Origin: Gossypium raimondii
Taxonomy: Eukaryota > Streptophyta > Magnoliopsida > Malvales > Malvaceae
Direction: 5' to 3'
DNA: 64,000 nt
Assembly: GCF_025698545.1 (NCBI RefSeq)
Contig: NC_068566.1
Span: 43,751,192-43,815,191 of the forward strand
In this document: in pieces, positions 50,286-62,149 of the stretch
Layout: each line of letters opens with the position of its first letter
How positions within the stretch are numbered: the first letter of the stretch is position 1
Notes under the pieces: generated by a model
What the model was told of the DNA's origin: nothing
What the model saw: the letters and a program-made list of their open reading frames with translations, nothing else
Database searches by the model: none
Program-made: the position numbers and the translations under genes

Positions 50286-50362
50286 GAACCCCGTGTGATG
50301 GCCTGGTGTGGTATGAGTTCGAGCCGCACTAGTCTATTTCTTGTTCGGGCATTAAAAAAATA
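50286..50362 (+). mobile_element. Short SINE-like (tRNA-derived) insertion, TSD AATAGTTTA
   Basis: 77 bases between perfect 9-base repeats AATAGTTTA (50277-50285 and 50363-50371). It contains 'gagttcgagccgc', a good Pol III B-box, after a 'tggcctggtgtggta' stretch, and ends in an A-rich tail. This is the layout of a 5'-truncated tRNA-derived SINE. Confidence 0.55.
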
Positions 50363-50399
50363 AATAGTTTAATGTATTTAATTGGAGTAGGAGAGTAAT

Positions 50400-51450
50400 T
50401 TAATGAAATCAAATAAGACAAAATGAGAGAGCAAGCCATAATTGACCCCTTTTTTAATTCAAAGTTGGAGACTGGCAGAAAACAACTATTTGATCAAATA
50501 AATATTATTTTCTAAACATCCCACATGAAATCTACTTAAATTGTTATACTCTTTTGAGTATTTATACTTTTAGGATTTTTTTATTGAAAAATTCAGGTCA
50601 TGATTACTATTACATTTAAAATTATTGTTAAAGGTTTGACTTTTATTTGTTAAAGGTTATCAAAAATTATTTTAATCAAGTATTTGATAATTAAATTTAT
50701 TGAAATGTGTTGAGTGTTTTCTTCTGTGTCTACTCAGATAGATTAATTCTATATATTTATATGATACGGTCGTTGTTCATAGATATAACATATTAGGTAG
50801 GTCTCCATGCATGATGATACGTACTCTACCTGAGGGTTAACATGTGTATACTCGAAGTGAGTCCACATACTACGCATGTGTGATCCCATATAGAGTACGG
50901 GTCAAGACCCAACGATCTAACGAATCAATGAGTTAATAATAGTTAATATCATAACAAAATGAGAATAATATTGGAAGAAAAGTAGAAGGGATTTAATTAT
51001 TAAAGGAGATGCTTGAATTTTGTCTCGTTATCTTAAACAGAGATTTTTTTAAAGGAACAAAACAAGTAAGGTGAATTAAATTTTGAGTTAGGATATTTTT
51101 GTTTACGAGAGAAAATAAATAAAAGAAGGACGAGTCGAAAAGACAGCAAATTTTTTATTATAAAAATTAGACAGCCAAGAAATATTTCTCAAATTGAACG
51201 TATTATTTTTACTTAATTTATTTTAATTCAAATTTGGAGACTGGATCAAATAAATATTATTTTTCTCATTGTTTTTCTCATTCACATTACCCACATGAAA
51301 GAAGTTTAAATATAACTTAAGTTGCTATACTCTTTTCATATTTAGAATTTAATTTAATTTTTTAATTTTAGGATTTTTAATTTTTTAAATTTAAAATTTA
51401 GGTGTTAATTATTAAAATCGCTATAATTATTATGTTATATTCGTTAAAGA
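50400..51450. repeat. Repeated copies of glyoxalase-gene upstream sequence
   Basis: The motif order 'gagagcaagccata..ttgac', 'aattcaaagttggagactgg', 'aaataaatattattt' and 'cacatgaaa' is present at about 50425-50530, again from about 51220, and at 58400-58510 upstream of gene C. These mark unequal duplication of the promoter-proximal region. Confidence 0.5.
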
Positions 51451-51539
51451 AACATTTTAACATAAAAAATATTCATAATCAAAGAAATACCATTATAATA
51501 GAATTTTTTAAATATTAAAAATTAAACTTATATTTTGTT

Positions 51540-52300
51540 TTGAAATGTAAATCCATTAATTCATTCAATGAATGGAACCGTACAATTTAGAGAAGAAAAA
51601 AAGTAAACACTTGTCGTAGATGGTGAAAGACGAGCTCCATCAATACAACAAAGGCTTTAGCCTCAGCATTAATAGAACATTATGACACGTTGACAATTGA
51701 CATATTCAGAGTGATTGCAAGCACTTAATACGATAAGGAAATCAGCCCCGGATGGTCCAAAGCAGCGAGCAAAAATCGACAAAAGAATTTAGCATTCACC
51801 AAACTAGAGAGGACGACAACAAAATCATTCCTAAAATCACTTGTAAAACTAAGATTACATGTATAAGCAAGACTAAAAAATGTACTACAAGAGCAAACAA
51901 AAGCTTCTAAAACTGAAGACTCATTAAATAATGGAAAAACAAACAAAAAAGTAAAAAACTTAAGACAACACAGGTCCAAATCGACGCATGAAATCATTTA
52001 TTATTTTGAAATACTCTCAAAACATAAACAAATTAATTAAGAAGTTAACGAAGAGTCATCCACTTTTCCAAAAAAAATTATTGGTGGCCGGTGGAGTTTT
52101 AGCGAATAACAAACACCACCATCTGTCCATCACAACTTGTGAAGACAACAAAGATACCTACAAAATAAATCTGCAAACTGAAAAGAAAGAAGACGTGTAA
52201 TGAATGAGAAGAATAAAGAAAGAAAATATTAATGGAAGAAGAAAAAGGCAAGCGATAACCAGCCTGAAAGCTGACACCGCCGCTGAACAAAACAAAATTG
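51540..52300. other. Unassigned sequence upstream of gene B
   Basis: Less AT-rich than its surroundings and absent from the region upstream of C, so probably an insertion. 'cattaatgctgaggctaaag' on the minus strand could be an RNase H remnant, but I cannot support it further. Confidence 0.3.
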
Positions 52301-52482
52301 AACTTACATTTTTAAATCTAGAAAGTAAAGAGATTAAATTATTAAAAAAACTAAATTTCAAATATATGAAAAAAATTTAACTAATCAACCATAAAACATT
52401 ATTACCATTCAACCATATTTTTTATAATATTAACAATAATTTACAACAATGTCATCAAACTTTTTGTTTTAGGCAACGGCGG

Positions 52483-52490
<8 letters not shown>

Positions 52491-52513
<23 letters not shown>

Positions 52514-52515
52514 TC
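52491..52515. repeat. (CT)n microsatellite in the gene B promoter
   Basis: About 12 CT units, roughly 50 bases upstream of the TATA box. Confidence 0.9.
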
Positions 52516-52563
52516 GGCATCACCTTTTTCACACTCATTTTTTTTCCACATCTTCAAAGCCTC

Positions 52564-52570
52564 TATATAA
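52564..52570 (+). promoter_or_regulatory. TATA box of glyoxalase gene B
   Basis: TATATAA, 99 bases before the start codon, in context shared with A and C. Confidence 0.75.
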
Positions 52571-52669
52571 GCATAAGCAATCCTTCACTTTTAACACAAC
52601 TCCACTGACTTTCCCTCATTTCACTCTTAAACTCTAAACCCCAACTCTCCAGATTACATATTGCAAACA

Positions 52670-54374
52670 ATGGCGTCATTGGATTCAAAAGAATCACCTG
52701 CCAATAACCCAGGCCTTCATTTTCCCCCTGATGAAGCCACCAAAGGCTACATCATGCAGCAAACCGTAAGTTCCTGTTTTGGATGTTTACAATATGTACA
52801 TTGCTATGCCTTTCAAGGGAATTTATGTAATGTTTTTTTTTTTTTTTTTTTTGGGTTTTGCAGATGTTTCGTATTAAGGATCCAAAGCGCACTCTTGAAT
52901 TTTATAGTCGTGTTTTAGGCATGAAGTAAGTTATATTTCTCTTCTTTTCTTAATTTAAGCTGTTTTGTATTATAAAGTTAAATAAATATCTTTTGAAGTC
53001 AAAATAAAAAGTATTTTTGAGTTAAATTATCTATTATTTTCTTATTTATCTCTTCTAAACTTGTTTATAAACACTTTTATTATAGAATCTATTTTCAAAA
53101 TTGATTATTTCTAAAATCAAACACTTATATTTGATTTGATTGTTAATGGAATCTATGAATACATCCTTTTCAGGTTGCTTAACAAAGTGGATGTTCCATA
53201 TATGAAAATGACATTGTATATGATGGGATATGAGGTAAAACTGATTTAATTATATTGCAAGAAATTGTATTCTTATTGGTCTCATTTCCTTGTGCTATCA
53301 TCTTTCGCTTATTGGTTTTGGGTGCCACCATTTGGGTAAATTTAATTATGTTTGATTCTAAAAGCATGTGTTCCCTTGGATGTAGGATGTTTCATCAGCA
53401 CCAAGTGACCCAGTTGAGAAAACTATTTGGACATTTGGAAGACCAGCTACTATGGAACTAACACAGTAAGAATACATTATTTTTAGAAAATGAAAAATTA
53501 ACCCACCTTTTGATTTAGCAAAGTTATCATTTTCCTGTACGGGATTGTTAGATTCGAATCGGTTCGATCGATTACATCGATAAAATATTGATTGACCGTG
53601 TAAAAGAGTTGTTGAAAGATCATTTTAAATTGAATTTAAGCTAGTTTAAATATTTAATTTTTTGGGTTTTGTTTTTTTTATCTTGAACTAATTAAATCAG
53701 CAACCAATTTTTACAACACTGATTTAATAGTTTAACGTTTGCTACAGCTTTTGGGGTACCGAAAACGATCCTGAATTCAAAGGATACCACGATGGGAATT
53801 CAGAACCTATTGGCTTTGGTATGCATAGTTTTTGCCTCTTTTGCGACGTTATTCTTCCAAGTGTTTACATTTATAAATTAGAAGCTGAGACATTTTGATG
53901 GCATATACAATTCGTTTGTTTTGCCTTATTGAACTCCAATAGGAGAAAATAATTATAATATATGTATTAATTGCCGTCCTTAAAATATATGAGAAAACTT
54001 TAGATAAAAAAAAAAACCAGTATTACCATGCCACATACATGGTTGTATCTGATATTCACCTTCGAATGTATTCCTTTCCAGGGCACATTGGCATCACTGT
54101 GGATGACATGTACAAGGCCTGCGAGAGATTTGAAAGTCTTGGAGTAGAATTTGTCAAAAAACCAAGCGATGGTAAATCATCTCATCTATATTAGTAACCA
54201 AAGTTATGTCTGAAATATTTCCTTTTGGATTTTTGTTTTTTAAAATTGCATCAATTCATGCCTCGTTTGCCAATCTGATTTATAGGTTTTGCATTCATCA
54301 AGGACCCTGATGGTTATTGGATTGAAATCTTTGATTTGAAAGGAATTAGACAAATAGTTAACAGTTTAGCTTGA
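52670..54374 (+). CDS. SPG: Glyoxalase I-family protein B, SPG-like (glutathione site degraded)
   Basis: Exons 52670-52765, 52864-52925, 53174-53234, 53386-53465, 53748-53818, 54082-54171, 54286-54374, all GT-AG, 182 residues. Metal ligands Q31, E97, H125 and E167 are kept. Glutathione positions are F101 and I121, and the loop KMKG is absent (DG-F155-AFI). R35 is kept. Relative to A it has A2, F18, R41, K53, I121, S152, F155 and a different C-terminus ([10 protein letters not shown]), so A is an outgroup to B and C. The 22-base-distant 3' UTR intron (54397-54473) is conserved. Expected location is the cytosol, as no targeting peptide is visible. Function as for A: probably a glutathione-independent isomerase/aromatase rather than a methylglyoxal detoxifier. 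Confidence 0.92.
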
Positions 54375-54479
54375 GTTAATGCTTCACCAAATTCAGGTAA
54401 CTTTTTATTGCTCATCATTTTTGTACATCATTGTAAATCGATCTGATACATTTCGGTGTTGATGTCGATGCAGGAAACA

Positions 54480-55754
54480 ATGATATGGCATATGTTGTAG
54501 ATTCCAATGTCTACTCCCATACATTAATTCCTTTGCTTTCCGAAACTTGTCGAGGGACAAACTCAAGTGAAATCTTAATTGAAGCACATTTCATTCTAGT
54601 TGTGTTCATGTTTTCTTCACGTTTGATATGTATAACAAATAATGTGAAAATAAAGAATTTTGTAAGAGAAATTTCAACCTTCAAATTTACTAAATTCTAT
54701 TTAAATTACATATAAATTTGTATGCCAATATATCATGTATACAAAGTCATGAATGAAGTAGAAAAATAAGTGATGAAAATGCAAAAACTTCCAATGGTTG
54801 AATCATTGAATGGGGCAAAGCAAAAGTATTTTCTTTGAAATGATACTCTTGAATAAAAATACGAGACGTTACACATTTTTATTGGATGTCGGTATTTTTG
54901 GAGTAAAATAAAACAAAATGATACTTCATGTATCAAAATGAGAAAAAAGTTCAAATACCAAAGTGAGAAAATAATATAATTCAAGAATTAAATTATGACT
55001 TAAGCCTTAATTAGTAAGGTGGAGAAACTTGAGCACTTTTATGAATTTGTTAACAATATTAGTACTATCATCTATCAACGGTCAATACTATTAACACTTT
55101 AAAAGTTGCCATTAAAAGCGTTATCAATTTAGACCTACTAATAACATTATAAAAAGTAAATAATCAAATTATATCAAATTAAAGTAAAGAATTAAATTTC
55201 AAATTTTAAATAGTTAAGCGGACTAAAACTGGAATTAGACCATAAAACAAAACATATGAAAACTTCACAATAGAAATTGCTCTACTCTTTGCCCTCACCT
55301 ACGCCCCATGCGAAGGGATTGTATGAAACTGTCATCCCTATCACTTCCCAATAGGAGAATGACAAATTAAATTGTTCCTCTTAATTTTTGGCCTACAATT
55401 GACAAAATGGAATTATCAAAAACAACTCTTCAAAAGCCATTTTTGTTAGATAACCACTCATCAAACTGAAAACTCATAGGTTAGATTAGGATATCAGTCT
55501 CGAATTTGAGATTTAATTTTATATTTTAATTAGTTTGTATATCCGCAATATACAAATTGATAGTGTATATTATTTAAAAATTAAATTAATTAAAAATTTT
55601 AACGTATAATATTATTATTTAAAATTCATATAGTAGAGTATGGTGTGACTATCAACGATGAATGGTTAATCTGCTTAATGCATTTATTAATTTTTAATTC
55701 AAGTCAGTAATTCAATGAAATAAAATAAAAATCCCTAAAACATCACCATTGAAA
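54480..55754. other. Downstream flank of gene B, part of the tandem unit
   Basis: No gene. The segment 54900-55230 ('attatgacttaagccttaatt', 'aaacttgagcactttt', 'actattaacactt') is repeated downstream of C at 62230-62470, and traces occur beyond A near 39480-39530 and 40340-40440. Confidence 0.55.
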
Positions 55755-55759
55755 CATTC

Positions 55760-56187
55760 TGTTAAGTATGACTCCTATTTTCAGTCAAATTTGAGAAATA
55801 ATCTTTTAGTTAAACTCTGTTTATTTGTTTCAGTCAAACACGATTAATTTAGATTATTTTATTATTATTTGACATGTGAATTTAGCCTATAAATAGGCTC
55901 TTTCACAACCTTAGTAAAAACACCCATTAGAGATTAGAACTCATAACACATTTAGAGAATTTTTGTGTTTACGTTTTGAGAGTTCTTTGTTTTCGGGTTT
56001 TCGGGGTTTAGTTTTTATCTCCATCTTTTGTACTCTTCGTTTTTTTTGCCATTATAGTAAAATTATCTTTACCCGTGGTTTTTTATCCTCTTTGGAGGGG
56101 TTTTCCATGTTAAATTTGTGTGTTCAATTTCTCAATTTATTCCGCTATTTTTGTTACTTGTTGCTTTAATCGGGACGATCCCTAACA
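55760..56187 (+). repeat. 5' LTR of gag-only element copy 2
   Basis: Contains 'gcctataaataggctc', a likely LTR TATA box at about 55888. Confidence 0.87.
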
Positions 56188-56234
56188 AGTGGTATCAGAG
56201 CTAGTTCAAATTTCATAGATCAGCCCGTTCAGAG

Positions 56235-57653
56235 ATGGCAGCAACAAGGTTTGAAATTGAGAAGTTCAATGGTGAGACAAATTTCAATTTGTGGCAAGTT
56301 CGGATGATGGCAATCCTAGTTCAAAACGGCTTGAAAAAGGTTGTTACAGGGAAAAAGCCTGAGAATCTAAATCAAATAGAATGGGAAGAGCTTGATGAAA
56401 AGTCCTTGTCTGCAATCCAGTTGTGCCTCGCGAATACGGTATTGCAGGAGGTCTTGATGGAGAAGACCTCATCCGCCTTGTGGCAAAGGTTAGAAACTCT
56501 TTATGCGACTAAGTCTTTGGCTAACCGTTTAGTGTTGAAACAACGTCTATTTACGTTTCGCTTGAACGAATGTGAGCTTCTTAGAGATCACATCAGTTAA
56601 TTCATTACTCTTTTAAATTATTTAAAGAACGTTGAGGTTCATATTGATGATGAAGATCAAGCTATTCTATTATTGTGCTCTTTACCCCCTTCATACAAGT
56701 CTTTCAGGGAGACCCTGAAATATGGCAGAGATAAAATCTCGTTTGAAGATGTGAAGGGTCATTTGTTGAGCAGAGACAAACTCGACAATAAGCTTCATTT
56801 GGATAGCAAGGCAGATAGGCAAGCTTCCGTTTTGGAAGCATCAAAGAAACGAGACAAAAGGTGTCGCTATTGTAAAAAGTTAGGTCACGTCAAAGCAGAT
56901 TGTTATAAACTGCAAAATAAAAGAGCTGCTGAGAGTAACGAGGAAGATGTAGCTGGTACTAATTTGATCGATGAAAGCGGTGATGATTTCTTGTTAGTGT
57001 CAACGAGCGATAACTCCAAGCTCATGTTCGAGTGGATCCTAGATTCGGGATGTTCTTTCCACATGTGTCCCAATAGAGAATGGTTCTCCACATACAGTTC
57101 GGTTGAAGGTGGAGTTGTGCGCATGGGAAATGATTCATCTAGTAAGGTAATTGGTATTGGTACTGTTAAAATTAGGATACACGATGGGACGATTAGGACA
57201 CTCTCAGATGTCAGGTATGTACCTGATTTACGAAAGAATCTCATCTCCTTAAGTATTTTAGACTTGAAAGGATGAAGAATCAACATCGAGTCAAACGGCA
57301 TTAAAGTATCTCATGGAGCTCTCATTTTGTTAAAAGGTAAAAGAACTGGCAGTCTTTATATTCTGGAAGGTTCTACAGTGACCGGTGAAATCGGACGTCC
57401 CTCGTCCATTACAGAGTCGAAGTCAACTTATTTGGAGCAGAGGCAACTTGGTCATAGGAGGGAAAAATGTATAACCGTTTCGTTGAAGAGAGGTTCTCTT
57501 TTGGGTGCAGGTTTTGAAAAGTTAGGGCACTGTGTTCGTGAAAATCAGACCCGGATTAGTTTTGATTTGGCAGTGTACAAGTCGAAGGCTAGAAGTCTTC
57601 CAGTTTCTAAGCACAGATTCGACTCAGTTGATTCCCTGCATAGTTCAAGATAG
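56235..57653 (+). pseudogene. Gag-protease of the short LTR element, copy 2, two stops
   Basis: Starts MAATRFEIEKFNGETNFNLW. A TAA at about 56598 follows DHIS (copy 1 has Gln). The frame goes on through LCSLPPSYKSFRETL, a CCHC knuckle (CRYCKKLGHVKADC), the protease motif ILDSGCSFHMC and VRYVPDLRKNLISLS, to a TGA at 57272 where copy 1 has Cys. It resumes with TGSLYILEG and RRQLGHRREK and ends SLHSSR. One frame carries nearly all of it, so only two point changes break it. Confidence 0.88.
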
Positions 57654-57711
57654 GCTCGTGGCGAGCTTTGGCAAAAATGGCGTTGTGGAAATATGAGTCA
57701 AGGTGGAGATT

Positions 57712-58145
57712 TGTTAAGTATGACTCCTATTTTCAGTCAAATTTGAAAAATAATCTTTTAGTTAAACTCTGTTTATTTGTTGCAGTCAAACACTGATTAG
57801 TTTAGATTATTTTATTATTATTTGACATGTGAATTTTAGCCTATAAATAGGCTCTTTCACAACCTTAGTAAAAACACCCATTAGAGATTAGAACTCATAA
57901 CACATTTAGAGAATTTTTATGTTTACGTTTTGAGAGTTATTTGTTTTCGGGTTTTCGGGGTTTAGTTTTTATCTCCATCTTTTGTACTCTTCGTTTTTTT
58001 TTTTGCCATTATAGTAAAATTATCTTTGCCCGTGATTTTTTATCCTCTTTGGAGGGGTTTTTTCACGTTAAATTTGTGTGTTCAATTTCTCAATTTATTC
58101 CGCTATTTTTGTTACTTGTTGCTTTAATCGGGACGATCCCTAACA
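57712..58145 (+). repeat. 3' LTR of gag-only element copy 2
   Basis: Near-identical to the 5' LTR, with small length differences in T runs. Confidence 0.87.
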
Positions 58146-58670
58146 CATCCAAAGAACAAGAACGACGAAACTAAGTATTTTTTTAAAAACAAAAGTAGGA
58201 CATCTTTATTGAAGTAAGGCAACGACGTTTTATATTAAAAACAAAAAGATAACTAAATAAAATATAATTTCTAAAACTTGAAAGAAAACATCAAAGGAAA
58301 AAACATAACTTCCAACCACATTTGAACTTTCCTAATCTAAAATTCAGAATACTAACATGAAAAGCTCCCAAACAAGTTAGTTTATAAAATATGAGAAAAT
58401 GAGAGCAAGCCATAGTTGACTGTTTTCTTTTTAATTTAATTCAAAGTTGGAGGCTGGCAGAAAACTACAACAATTTCATTAAATAAATATTATTTTATAA
58501 ACATATCTTTACGTCAATAAGTTCAATCTTTCTCCTTTATTAGTTTAGAATTTTAAATCTGTTTAATAAAACTATATTCTAATATTCAAACATTCAAAGT
58601 TAGCTATTTTTATAGCGTTATAAAATTTACAAAAATGTAATCAAACCTTTTGTTTTAGTCAACAGCAGCT
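58146..58670. other. Upstream region of gene C
   Basis: No gene. From about 58400 it matches sequence upstream of B at 50425-50530. Confidence 0.4.
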
Positions 58671-58676
58671 AGTTGC

Positions 58677-58678
<2 letters not shown>

Positions 58679-58720
<42 letters not shown>
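58679..58720. repeat. (CT)n microsatellite in the gene C promoter
   Basis: 21 CT units ending 17 bases before the TATA box. The equivalent tract is about 12 units in B and absent in A. Confidence 0.92.
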
Positions 58721-58723
<3 letters not shown>

Positions 58724-58737
58724 AACAGCAAAGCCTC

Positions 58738-58744
58738 TATATAA
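58738..58744 (+). promoter_or_regulatory. TATA box of glyoxalase gene C
   Basis: TATATAA, 99 bases before the start codon. Confidence 0.75.
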
Positions 58745-58843
58745 GCATAAGCACTCCTTCACTTTCAACACAACTTCACTAACTTTCCCTTATTTCACTC
58801 TTAAACTCTAAACCCCAACTCTCCAGATTTCATATTGCAAACG

Positions 58844-60573
58844 ATGGCGTCATTGGATTCAAAAGAATCACCTGCCAATAACCCAGGCCTTCATTTTCCC
58901 CCTGACGAAGCCACCAAAGGCTACATCATGCAGCAAACCGTAAGTTCCTGTTTTGGGTGTTTACAATACGTACATTGCTATGGCTTTCAAGGGAATTTAT
59001 GTAATGTTTTTCTTTTCTTTTGGGTTTTGCAGATGTTTCGTATTAAGGATCCAAAACGAACTCTTGAATTCTATAGTCGTGTTTTGGGCATGACGTAAGT
59101 TATATTTATCTTCTTTTCTTAATTTAAGCCGTTTTGCATTATAAAGTTAAACAAATATCTTTTGAAGTCAAAGTGAAAAGTATTTTTAAGTTAAACTATC
59201 TATTTTTCTTATTTATCTCTTCTAAACTTGTTTATAAACACTTTTATTATAGAATTTATTTTCGAAATTGATTATTTCTAAAATCAAACACTTGTATTTA
59301 ATTTGATTGTTAATGGAATCTATGAATACATCCTTTTTCAGGTTGCTTAACAAAGTGGATGTTCCATATATGAAAATGACATTGTATATGATGGGATATG
59401 AGGTAAAACTCATTTAATTGTATTGCAACAAATTGTCTCCTTATTGGTCTCATTTCATCGTGCTATCATCTTTCACTTATTGGTTTTGGGTAAATTTAAT
59501 TATGTTTGATTCTAAATGCATGTGTTTCCTTGGATGTAGGATGTTTCATCAGCTCCAACTGACCCAGTTGAGAAAACTATTTGGACATTTGGAAGACCAG
59601 CAACTATGGAACTGACACAGTAAGAATACATTATTTAGAAAATGAAAATTTAAACCACCTTTTGGTTCGATAAAGTTATCATTCTTCTGTCTTATGGCTT
59701 CTTTAGCACATGGTTATCAAAATCGAATGAGATCGGTCGATTACACCGATAAAATATTGATCGAATCGAGTAAAAAAAACTATTAAAAGATTATTTTAAA
59801 TTGAATTTGATCTGGTTTAAATGTTTAACTTTTTGCTTTATGGTTTGATGCTATTTTGTAATTGATCTTTCTCTTTTTCTACTAAAAAAATTTTAAAAGT
59901 TTTTTTTTTATCTTGTAATCGCTGAACCAATTAAATCAGGAACCAATGATTTAGTTGATTTGATCATATGTCCGGTTTTTACAATATTGATTTAATAGTT
60001 TAATGTTTCCTACAGCTTTTGGGGTACCGAAAACGATCCCGAGTTCAAAGGATATCACGATGGGAATTCGGAACCTATTGGATTTGGTATGCATAGTTTT
60101 TGCCTCTTTTATGATGTTATTCTTCCAAGTGTTTACGTTTATAAATTAGAAGTTGAAACATTTTGATGGCATATACCATTCTTTTGTTTTGCCTTATTGA
60201 ACTCCAATAGTGATTGTGATAGGGGAAAATAATCATAACACATGTATTAATAGCCGTATCTGATATTCATCTTCAAATGTATTCCTTTTTCAGGGCACAT
60301 CGGCCTTACCGTGGATGACTTGTACAAGGCATGCGAGAGATTTGAAAGTCTTGGAGTGGAATTTGTCAAAAAACCAAGTGACGGTAAGTCATCTCATCTA
60401 TATTAGCAATGAAATATTTCCTTTCGGGATTTTTGTTTTTAAAAATGCATCAATTCATGCCTTATTTGCCAATCTGATATATAGGTTTTGCATTCATCAA
60501 GGATCCTGATGGTTATTGGATTGAAATCTTTGATTTGAAAGGAATTAGACAAATAGTTAACAGTTTAGCTTGA
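58844..60573 (+). CDS. SPG: Glyoxalase I-family protein C, SPG-like (glutathione site degraded)
   Basis: Exons 58844-58939, 59033-59094, 59342-59402, 59540-59619, 60016-60086, 60294-60383, 60485-60573, all GT-AG, 182 residues. It differs from B at only four residues by eye: T53 for K, T80 for S, L128 for I, L133 for M. It has the same retained metal ligands (Q31, E97, H125, E167) and the same altered glutathione positions (F101, I121, KMKG loop absent, F155). L128 sits three residues after the metal His, so it may touch the active site. The 3' UTR intron is at 60596-60672. B and C are clearly the youngest pair in the array. Confidence 0.92.
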
Positions 60574-60979
60574 GTTAATGCTTCACCAAATTCAGGTAAC
60601 TTTTTATTGCTTACTATTTTTGTACATCATTGTAAATCGATCTGACACATTTCGATGTTGATATCGATGCAGGAAACAATGATATGGCATATGTTGTAGA
60701 TTCCAATGTCTACTCTCATACGTTAATTCCTTTGCTTTCCGAAACTTGTCGAGGGACAAACTCAAGCGAAATCTTAAATGAAGCACATTTCATTCTAGTT
60801 GTGTTTGTGTTTTCTTCATGTTTGATATGTAGAACAAATAAGGTGAAAATAAAGAATTTTGTAAGAGAAAATTCAACCTTTATTAAATTCTATATAAATT
60901 ACATTAAAAATTTGTATGCCAATCTATCATGTATGTGCTTTACGAAGTCATGAATGACGTAAAAAGTATAGTGATGAAA

Positions 60980-61680
60980 ATGCAAAAACTTCAAATGGTT
61001 GATTCTGGGGCAAATTTTTAAAAATTAAAATATTTATAAAAGTAATATAAAAAATTGCATAATATTAACCCTTGATAAGTCAATGTATGTGACTAAATTT
61101 TACTTTACTTTTGTGTTTTTCTCTAATTTTATCTTACTTTGACTTTTTCACTATTTATTCGTTCCTATTAAACATTTAGAACAAATAAATCCAAAACTTA
61201 AACAGGTAAAGGTCTTCATGAAGCAACATACAGCTAATAATTTTCCTTCATAAAATAGAAATCAGTTATGCGTGCTTTGGTGTCACGAGAATGTAATATG
61301 TCAATTTTCTAACACAAGATTCAAAATAATCACACTAGCAATAACAATTTCTAAATAATAATACTAAATTTCTAGTCAATATTCAAGAAATTCAACATCA
61401 TATAAATACAAATCAATCCTAATTTCTTAAAGGATTTGTATTAATCAACCTCTAAATTTTTACTCAATCAAGGTGTTAGTAATCTCATATAAATTAATAT
61501 CCCAAATCATTCAATAAATAAAAAATCTTACGCAAAAATCTTAATCTATCATAAGAAAAATCACAATTCTAACTTTTAGATTCAATAAAACTTGAAAAGA
61601 AAAGAAGAATAGTTACCGAATCAGAGAGACCCACATGAAAGTATTGAAAGATTAATCTTACACAAATATGGGTCTAAAAT
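60980..61680. other. Non-coding stretch downstream of gene C
   Basis: AT-rich. No gene or element recognised. Confidence 0.35.
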
Positions 61681-61689
61681 TATACTCAA

Positions 61690-62049
61690 CCTCTCCATAT
61701 TTGTAAATGGTTAACCCAAGTCCATCCATATTATTAAAAATATATATATTTATATTACTTTAAATTTAATATGTAATAATTTTATATATTTTTATTTGTT
61801 AAAATTTTATATATAATCATCTTAGCTTTAATTTTTATGTGTTATAAATTACATAATACATAAAAATAGCATAATACAAAATATTACAAACTTAAAAAAT
61901 GGGTCGGGTATAGTTGGGTTCGGGCCTTGAATGCTCAAGATGAAGCACAACTCATATTTTAAACAAACTTAATTTTTTTGCCTAAACCCTCCCAAATTTT
62001 TGGTGGGCCTTCAAGTTTGAACGGATAACCCAACCCATGAACAAATCTA
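61690..62049 (-). mobile_element. AT-rich hAT-like MITE copy, reverse orientation
   Basis: Read from the right end on the minus strand it starts TAGATTTGTTCATGGGTTGGG, matching the terminus of the element at 45383. Its left end is not resolved. Confidence 0.5.
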
Positions 62050-62149
62050 ATTGCTTAGGTCATAATATAGCCCTTGAATTATATTCATTTTTCGCTTTGG
62101 TATTTAATCCTTTTTCACTTTGATAGCTAAACCATAATTTTAACCTTAA

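Larger units (their letters stand above)
55760..58145 (+). mobile_element. Short LTR retroelement with gag-protease only, copy 2
   Basis: LTRs 55760-56187 and 57712-58145 (TGTTAAG...CCTAACA), target duplication CATTC/CATCC (one mismatch), primer site GTGGTATCAGAGC directly after the 5' LTR, and purine tract 'aaggtggagatt' before the 3' LTR. The interior is collinear with copy 1 at 25849-28208, including the same missing part of pol, so this is a family and not two independent wrecks. It lies about 700 bases upstream of gene C. Confidence 0.88.

Noticed and set aside
52661..52918. Unspliced 85-residue frame at the start of gene B (and the 87-residue one in C)
   Set aside because: Reads from exon 1 through intron 1. 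Splice sites and alignment with the family show that the sequence after QQT is intronic.
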